A DNA stretch of 10,681 nucleotides from the NCBI GenBank assembly GCA_900546315.1, contig URCP01000095.1:1-10681 (forward strand), given 5' to 3'. Numbering within the stretch: the stretch's first letter is position 1; each line of letters opens with the position of its first letter. The DNA is from an uncultured Eubacteriales bacterium. GTDB lineage: Bacteria > Bacillota > Clostridia > Oscillospirales > CAG-272. The translations under genes and the position numbers were made by a program. The notes beneath the pieces are model-generated. The model was not told where the DNA came from, made no database searches, and saw nothing but the letters and a program-made list of their open reading frames with translations. Shown one piece after another: positions 7,093 through 10,681 of this stretch.

Positions 7093-7566
7093 TTAGTGAA
7101 AGCCTTCTTCATAATACGCTCTCGCGACTACAATCGGCGGTTCATAGAACGCGCTGCCGTTGTAGTTGTCGATCGCGCGGCAGATGGGGCTGCGGTAGAC
7201 GCGGAGGATTGCCTGATCGTAGTCTTCGCCGTCGTATGTCGTGTTCAGCATCAACCGGCGGTAGACTTTCGCGATGTCGATGGCGGAGGGGAAGTGCTCG
7301 CAGAGTTCGGGGTCTACGTCCGAGACGTCGTAGGTGCCGGGGACGAGGTGGTAGCGTTCAATCCAGCGATCCTCGACGTCGAGCGGGTTTTCGCAGTGCT
7401 GGACGTTCGCTACGCTGAGCTCGTGCCTGAGGGCGTCGGTGCCGAGCGCTTCGGCGGTGTAGATGTTGGGCTGCTTGAGGCGGCGGGAGACACGTTCGAT
7501 CATGTAGCAGACGAAAAGCAGATCGTTGCTTGTCACTTTTTCGTCGGGAAAGTAGATGTTTTTCAT
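7093..7566 (-). CDS. Uncharacterised protein paired with the DUF3990 gene
   Basis: A 157-aa soluble protein with no named function that I can give. Visible features are an N-terminal helical part (TSNDLLFVCYMIERVSRRLK), a central region (ELSVANVQHCENPLDVEDRW), YHLVPGTYDVSDVD, and a C-terminal part (IDIAKVYRRLM and VYRSPICRAIDNYNGSAFYE). From memory, proteins with this ENPLxVE...DI.KVY.RL...IDNYN pattern accompany DUF3990 genes, and the first 60 residues faintly resemble the small DUF3791 proteins that also do so. I cannot confirm either point here. It has no signal peptide or membrane segment. Its ATG overlaps the TGA of the DUF3990 gene in an ATGA tetrad, and a good AGAGGTGA lies upstream inside that gene. 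The tight coupling suggests the two products act together, possibly as toxin and antitoxin or as enzyme and partner. Confidence 0.8.
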   Translation of the reverse strand: MKNIYFPDEKVTSNDLLFVCYMIERVSRRLKQPNIYTAEALGTDALRHELSVANVQHCENPLDVEDRWIERYHLVPGTYDVSDVDPELCEHFPSAIDIAKVYRRLMLNTTYDGEDYDQAILRVYRSPICRAIDNYNGSAFYEPPIVVARAYYEEGFH

Positions 7567-8018
7567 ATCTTGTCACCTCTTATGAACGTGAGACAGCCGA
7601 GCGCCCTCTCGGTGCAGCACACGAGCTGATGCGTCGGATACCTGAATTTCACGAGTTCCCAGAAGGCGGCGCGGGATATTTCGCCGCGCTCCAGGTCGTC
7701 TACGTAGTTCCATATCGTGTCGTCCGCCATCGGTCCCTCAACGATGTCGTAGCCGTGTTCCGCCCCTCTCCGGCAGGCGACCACGAAATCTAGCCAGCTC
7801 TCGGTCATTTCGTCGAATTTCAGGACGCCGAGGCCCTTTTTTTGTTCAAACTCGTAGACATTCACTACCCCTCCGCCAGGGCGTCTCGTGATTGCCCAGC
7901 GGCGAGCCTGTTTCTCTAAATTTGTCAGATAGAAGCCGTAGCCGAAGTCCTTGAAGTGCCCGTTCGTGTAGATTTCCGGTTTCTGAACCTCAACCGAGCT
8001 GCCGTGATAGAGAATCAT
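7563..8018 (-). CDS. DUF3990 protein, ADP-ribosyltransferase-like
   Basis: A 151-aa protein matching DUF3990. It has LYHGSSVEVQKPE at 3-15, KDFGYGFYLT at 23-32 followed by KQARRWA, GYDIVEGPMADD at 89-100, and a C-terminal CTERALGCLTF. The order of His5, Tyr30 and Glu137 resembles the H-Y-E triad of ADP-ribosyltransferase folds, and I believe the family has been grouped with them; activity is an inference. Members are common in Firmicutes next to small helical proteins and are suspected toxins or effectors. The protein is cytoplasmic, with no signal peptide. Its ATG overlaps the uxaC TGA (ATGA at 8015-8018) with only a weak GGAT upstream, so it is probably translated by re-initiation after uxaC. 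The next gene overlaps it in the same way. Confidence 0.85.
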   Translation of the reverse strand: MILYHGSSVEVQKPEIYTNGHFKDFGYGFYLTNLEKQARRWAITRRPGGGVVNVYEFEQKKGLGVLKFDEMTESWLDFVVACRRGAEHGYDIVEGPMADDTIWNYVDDLERGEISRAAFWELVKFRYPTHQLVCCTERALGCLTFIRGDKI

Positions 8019-9433
8019 TTGATATCAAATCCAAAGAAATCCTTAGTATTATTAAAGCAGATATCCGCGACAATCTCCGCGAGCGCCTCCATATCCGCCG
8101 GATACTCCCCGTTCTCAACCCAGTTTCCGAGAATATTGCAGAGAATTCTTCTGAAATACTCATGCCTTGTGTAGCTGAGGAAGGATCGCGAGTCGGTGAG
8201 CATTCCGAGGAAGTTCCCGAAGGCGGAGAGGTTCGCGAACTCGCGCATCTGTCTTGTCATGCCGTCGATGTTGTCGCCGAACCACCACGCGGAGCCCTGA
8301 ACGACCTTCGGCTTTCCGTCTCCCGAGAGCTCGAAACAGCCGCAGAGAGCCGCGACAGCCGACGTATCGGTCGGGTTGATCGAGTAGAGAATCGTGCGCG
8401 GGAGCGAGTCGGTCGAGTCCATCTTGTCGAGGAGCTTCGAGATTTTTCCGACCATATCGAAGTTGCCGATAGTGTCAAATCCCGTGTCCGGACCGATAGC
8501 GTTAAACATCCTCGTGTTCTGGTTCCTGAGCACGCCGAAATGGAACTGCATCACGAATCCGCGCGCCTTGTACTCGCCGCCGAGGAAGGTCATCAGCGAA
8601 GTCTTGAACTTCGCCATGTCCTCAAACGTGACGTCCGCGCCGTCCGACGCGAGCGCCTTCTTAAAGATGTTGTCGACCTCGTAATCCGAAGCCTCGATGT
8701 AATCGAACTCGTCAAGCCCGTGGTCGGCGGTCTTGCAGCCCATCTCCGCGAAGAAATCCAGCCGCTTCAGGTAAGCCGCGCGCAGCGAGTCAAGGTCGGT
8801 GATCTCGACGCCGGCAGCCCCGCCGAGCTTCTTCATGTAATCCGCGATTCCCGCCTTGTGGATATTCAGCCCCTTGTCAGGTCTCCAAGCCGGCAGCACC
8901 TGAACGTCGAAGGAATCGTCCTCCGCGAGCATTTTATGCCACTCGAGAGTGTCCGCCGGGTCGTCGGTCGTGCAGAGCAGCTTCACGTTCGAATTCTTAA
9001 TGATATTCCGCACGCTCATCGACGGGTCGCTCAGCTTCTCGTTGCAGATCTCCCAGATAGCGTCCGCGTTATCGCCGTTTATGATCAGGTCGCAGTCGAA
9101 ATAACGTCTGAGCTCAAGGTGCGACCAATGATAAAGCGGGTTCCCGATCAGCTTCGGCATACACCTGCAATAAGCCACAAACTTCTCGTAATCGCTCGCG
9201 TCCCCGGTGATAAACTCCTCCGGCACGCCGCAGCAGCGCATAGCACGCCACTTATAATGATCCCCGCCGAGCCACACCTCAGTGATGTTCGAATAAACCT
9301 TATCCTCCGCGATCTCGCGCGGGGAAACATGGCAGTGATAGTCAATTATCGGCAGATTCGCGGCGTAAGTATGATAAAGCGCACGCGCCGTCTCGGTCTC
9401 GAGTAAAAAGTTCTTTCCCATGAACGTCTTCAT
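8015..9433 (-). CDS. uxaC: Uronate isomerase (glucuronate isomerase)
   Basis: A 472-aa protein of normal family length, matching UxaC (EC 5.3.1.12). It converts D-glucuronate to D-fructuronate and D-galacturonate to D-tagaturonate, the first step in hexuronate catabolism from pectin or glucuronides, in the cytoplasm. Diagnostic segments are the N-terminal FLLETETARALYHTYAA, the metal-binding DYHCHVSPREIAEDK (His33 and His35), then GGDHYKWRAMR, NPLYHWSHLELRRYF, LCTTDDPADTLEWH, VLPAWRPDK, QFHFGVLRNQN and SAWWFGDN. The start is supported by AAAGGAGAA about ten bases upstream of the ATG. A promoter and a hairpin-containing leader precede it. No other hexuronate genes (uxaA, uxaB, uxuA, uxuB, kdgK) are visible; instead the downstream coupled genes are DUF3990 and its partner. 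Confidence 0.97.
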   Translation of the reverse strand: MKTFMGKNFLLETETARALYHTYAANLPIIDYHCHVSPREIAEDKVYSNITEVWLGGDHYKWRAMRCCGVPEEFITGDASDYEKFVAYCRCMPKLIGNPLYHWSHLELRRYFDCDLIINGDNADAIWEICNEKLSDPSMSVRNIIKNSNVKLLCTTDDPADTLEWHKMLAEDDSFDVQVLPAWRPDKGLNIHKAGIADYMKKLGGAAGVEITDLDSLRAAYLKRLDFFAEMGCKTADHGLDEFDYIEASDYEVDNIFKKALASDGADVTFEDMAKFKTSLMTFLGGEYKARGFVMQFHFGVLRNQNTRMFNAIGPDTGFDTIGNFDMVGKISKLLDKMDSTDSLPRTILYSINPTDTSAVAALCGCFELSGDGKPKVVQGSAWWFGDNIDGMTRQMREFANLSAFGNFLGMLTDSRSFLSYTRHEYFRRILCNILGNWVENGEYPADMEALAEIVADICFNNTKDFFGFDIK

Positions 9434-9460
9434 TTTTTTGTTCTCCTTTATCGTTTGCTT

Positions 9461-9506
9461 GCCGGGGGAGAAGAAAAACTCTGAAGAGTTTTCCCTCTCC
9501 CCCGGC
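9461..9506 (-). repeat. 46-nt hairpin in the uxaC leader
   Basis: The outer arms GCCGGGGGAG (9461-9470) and CTCCCCCGGC (9497-9506) pair over 10 bp. The inner arms AAAACTC (9475-9481) and GAGTTTT (9486-9492) pair over 7 bp around the loop TGAA, with two A-C mismatches between them. A further CCCTCTCCC at 9510-9518 repeats part of the right arm (9493-9501). It lies 27 bases upstream of the uxaC start inside the predicted transcript. It may be a dispersed intergenic repeat or a leader element. Confidence 0.7.
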
Positions 9507-9583
9507 GCCCCCTCTCCCTTTCAGACTTCATAAGAAACGGAGCAGGGCGGTTTTATTGGGGCTTATCTGTGCCCGGTACCTTT

Positions 9584-9612
9584 ATTGTAACACAAAAAAA
9601 CGACGAAATCAA
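9584..9612 (-). promoter_or_regulatory. Sigma-A type promoter for uxaC operon
   Basis: On the minus strand, -35 TTGATT (9607-9612), a 17-base spacer, and -10 TACAAT (9584-9589). The start would be near 9577, giving an untranslated leader of roughly 140 bases that includes the 46-nt hairpin. Confidence 0.75.
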
Positions 9613-9641
9613 TAATATTTGAAAAACTTTATCGAATCTAC

Positions 9642-9670
9642 TTGCAGAATCCGAAGTTTTGTGCTAAAAT
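9642..9670 (+). promoter_or_regulatory. Probable promoter for the PHP phosphatase gene
   Basis: -35-like TTGCAG (9642-9647), a 17-base spacer, and -10-like TAAAAT (9665-9670). The -35 matches the consensus at only three positions. It fits a TTG start at 9736 and leaves a leader of about 60 bases with a small CCGCGG/CCGCGG stem (9686-9691, 9702-9707). Confidence 0.5.
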
Positions 9671-9723
9671 ATAAAGTAGGGGATTCCGCGGGCAAAAATA
9701 TCCGCGGCGCAAAAGTTTTCCCC

Positions 9724-9728
9724 GGAGG
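9724..9728 (+). promoter_or_regulatory. Ribosome binding site fixing a TTG start
   Basis: GGAGG stands seven bases before the TTG at 9736-9738. There is no ATG or GTG at suitable spacing in the frame, so TTG is the best start for the PHP gene. Confidence 0.8.
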
Positions 9729-9735
9729 TGTCATA

Positions 9736-10545
9736 TTGACCACGGAATACGAAAAAATTATCGCAGGCGACATAAATAACCTGAAATTTTACGATTTACA
9801 CACCCATTCACGCTATTCTTTCGACGGAGACAACCCCCCCGCCGGAGAGATCGACGCGATGGCGGAGGCGGCGATAACGGCGGGGCTGCGTGGAATCGCC
9901 GTGACCGACCACTGCGACATCGACGGCGTACTCGACGGCTACTACCCGAAGTACGACAAAGAGGAAATCCGCCGCGACGTCCTCGCCGCCAAGGAAAAGT
10001 ACGCCGGAAAGCTCGAAATCCTCTACGGAATCGAGCTCGGTCAGCCGCACGCGAAGCCGGAAGAGGCGCGGCGGCTCCTCGACGAGTGCCGCTTTGAGTA
10101 TGTCCTCGGCTCGCTCCACAATCTTCGCGGCGTCCCCGACTTCTCGTTCTTCCACTACGGAAAGATGGAGCCGGAGGTCATCGACCACTTCATGAGCCGC
10201 GCGGTCGACGAGCTGTGCGAAATCGCAAGATTTCCCGGATTAACGACGATGGCGCACATCACCTACCCGGCGAGATATATGCGTCAGGACGGCGTAAAAT
10301 ACGATTTCCTGAAATTCGAGAAGAAGTGGCGGGAGCTCTTCCACATAATGATCGAAAACGGGCTGAACCTCGAAATAAACACAAGCGGGCTCAGAAAACC
10401 GAACGACGGGAAGACGATGCCGGAGAGCGACCTCATCGCCCTGTACAAGGATCAGGGCGGAAAGCGGTTCGTCCTCGGCTCGGACGCGCACACGTCCGGC
10501 GATATCGGAAAGGGTCTCGCGGAGGGATTTGAAAAGATCAAATGA
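9736..10545 (+). CDS. PHP-domain phosphatase, histidinol-phosphatase (HisJ/HisK) type
   Basis: A 269-aa PHP-domain phosphoesterase, the usual length for HisJ/HisK-type histidinol-phosphatases. The metal-binding residues expected of the fold are visible: YDLHTHSRYSFDG (His22, His24), VTDHCDIDG (His59), YGIELGQ (Glu100), GSLHNLRG (His128), TMAHITYP (His174), and GSDAHTSGDIG (Asp250, His252). The family hydrolyses L-histidinol phosphate to L-histidinol in histidine biosynthesis, but many PHP relatives have other phosphate substrates. No his genes are nearby, so the substrate is open and no symbol is given. The protein is cytoplasmic. The TTG at 9736 is chosen because GGAGG lies seven bases upstream. 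The frame remains open to a TTG at 9619, but that start would translate across the promoter and lacks a ribosome binding site. The gene is divergent from uxaC and followed by palindromic repeats. Confidence 0.88.
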   Translation: MTTEYEKIIAGDINNLKFYDLHTHSRYSFDGDNPPAGEIDAMAEAAITAGLRGIAVTDHCDIDGVLDGYYPKYDKEEIRRDVLAAKEKYAGKLEILYGIELGQPHAKPEEARRLLDECRFEYVLGSLHNLRGVPDFSFFHYGKMEPEVIDHFMSRAVDELCEIARFPGLTTMAHITYPARYMRQDGVKYDFLKFEKKWRELFHIMIENGLNLEINTSGLRKPNDGKTMPESDLIALYKDQGGKRFVLGSDAHTSGDIGKGLAEGFEKIK

Positions 10546-10550
10546 TGAAG

Positions 10551-10575
10551 GCGGGCGACCAATGGTCGCCCCTAC
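10551..10575 (+). repeat. 25-bp palindromic repeat, copy 1
   Basis: The core is GGGCGACCA (10553-10561), one A, and TGGTCGCCC (10563-10571), a perfect 9-bp inverted repeat, flanked by GC and CTAC. It starts 6 bases after the PHP gene stop codon and may act as a 3' end hairpin. An identical 25-bp copy lies inverted downstream. Confidence 0.9.
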
Positions 10576-10623
10576 GGGATGGTACGTTGATCCATAGAAA
10601 ATAAAAAAGGTGGCGCTACACTT

Positions 10624-10648
10624 GTAGGGGCGACCATTGGTCGCCCGC
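10624..10648 (-). repeat. 25-bp palindromic repeat, inverted copy 2
   Basis: This is the exact reverse complement of the 25 bp at 10551-10575 and starts GTAGGGG. The two copies bound a 48-base centre (10576-10623), so the 98-base unit could fold into one long hairpin or two small ones. It resembles REP/MITE-like intergenic repeats seen in many Clostridia. No gene is visible from here to the window end. Confidence 0.9.
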
Positions 10649-10681
10649 TCCGAAGGCAAACCGCGAACCTTCAACCTTACC

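Larger units (their letters stand above)
9434..9735. other. Divergent intergenic region between uxaC and the PHP gene
   Basis: This 302-base stretch holds no gene. From left to right it contains the uxaC ribosome binding site, a 46-nt hairpin with adjoining CT-rich repeat, an unremarkable stretch (about 9519-9583), the uxaC promoter, the PHP promoter on the other strand, and the PHP leader with its ribosome binding site. The two -35 boxes are about 30 bases apart and face away from each other, so the genes could share a regulator binding around 9613-9641. I see no clear operator there. Confidence 0.75.

Noticed and set aside
7096..7629. + strand open frame of 177 codons opposite the DUF3990 partner
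   Set aside because: It runs across two coupled minus-strand genes and has no ribosome binding site or motifs.
8162..9406. Long + strand open frame of 414 codons opposite uxaC
   Set aside because: Its product is rich in Arg, Glu, Val and Leu without domain motifs, as expected antisense to a GC-rich-wobble gene. uxaC itself is unambiguous.
9434..9583. Riboswitch or T-box in the uxaC leader
   Set aside because: Apart from one hairpin, no conserved aptamer core, T-box motif or terminator/antiterminator pair is visible.
9619..9735. Longer PHP protein from a TTG at 9619
   Set aside because: It would translate through the predicted promoter and leader, and lacks a ribosome binding site, whereas 9736 has GGAGG at good spacing.
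10240..10674. Minus-strand open frame across the right-edge repeats
   Set aside because: Its first 40 or so residues translate the palindromic repeats and the rest is antisense to the PHP gene.

Overview
The window looks like chromosomal DNA of a Bacillota (Clostridia-type) bacterium, probably an uncultured anaerobe. The reasons are strong AGGAGG-like ribosome binding sites, sigma-A type promoters, a lipoprotein with a DUF4358 domain joined to an AlgX/DHHW-like domain, an Mbeg1-like (DUF2974) protein, and a DUF3990 gene. These are families I associate mainly with Firmicutes. The coding sequence is moderately GC-rich. There are no tRNA or rRNA genes, no CRISPR array and no transposase, and almost every base is genic. 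The only non-coding stretch near 300 bases is 9434-9735.

Left block, + strand (1-4528): the 3' end of an unrecognised gene, then three tightly packed genes. These are a large lipoprotein (DUF4358 + Ig-like + AlgX/DHHW-like SGNH domain), a MATE-family exporter overlapping it by 1 base, and an Mbeg1-like alpha/beta hydrolase 12 bases further on. A 10-bp hairpin with T-runs on both sides (4539-4572) closes this operon and also the convergent minus-strand genes.

Middle block, - strand (4629-6905): a histidine phosphatase; then, from a clear promoter at 6942-6970, a TIM-barrel sugar isomerase/epimerase overlapping by 8 bases a single-pass membrane protein of unknown function.

Right block, - strand (7093-9433): uxaC (uronate isomerase), a DUF3990 protein and a 157-aa protein of unknown function, joined by two successive 4-base ATGA overlaps. 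uxaC has its own promoter (9584-9612) and a leader with a 46-nt hairpin. Transcribed divergently from the same intergenic region is a PHP-domain phosphatase of the HisJ/HisK type, whose best start is a TTG at 9736. The right edge carries two inverted copies of a 25-bp palindromic repeat.

The most unusual features are the coupling of an ADP-ribosyltransferase-like DUF3990 gene and its uncharacterised partner to a sugar-catabolic gene, and the three-part lipoprotein paired with a MATE exporter. Most family names rest on recognised motifs, not on searches.
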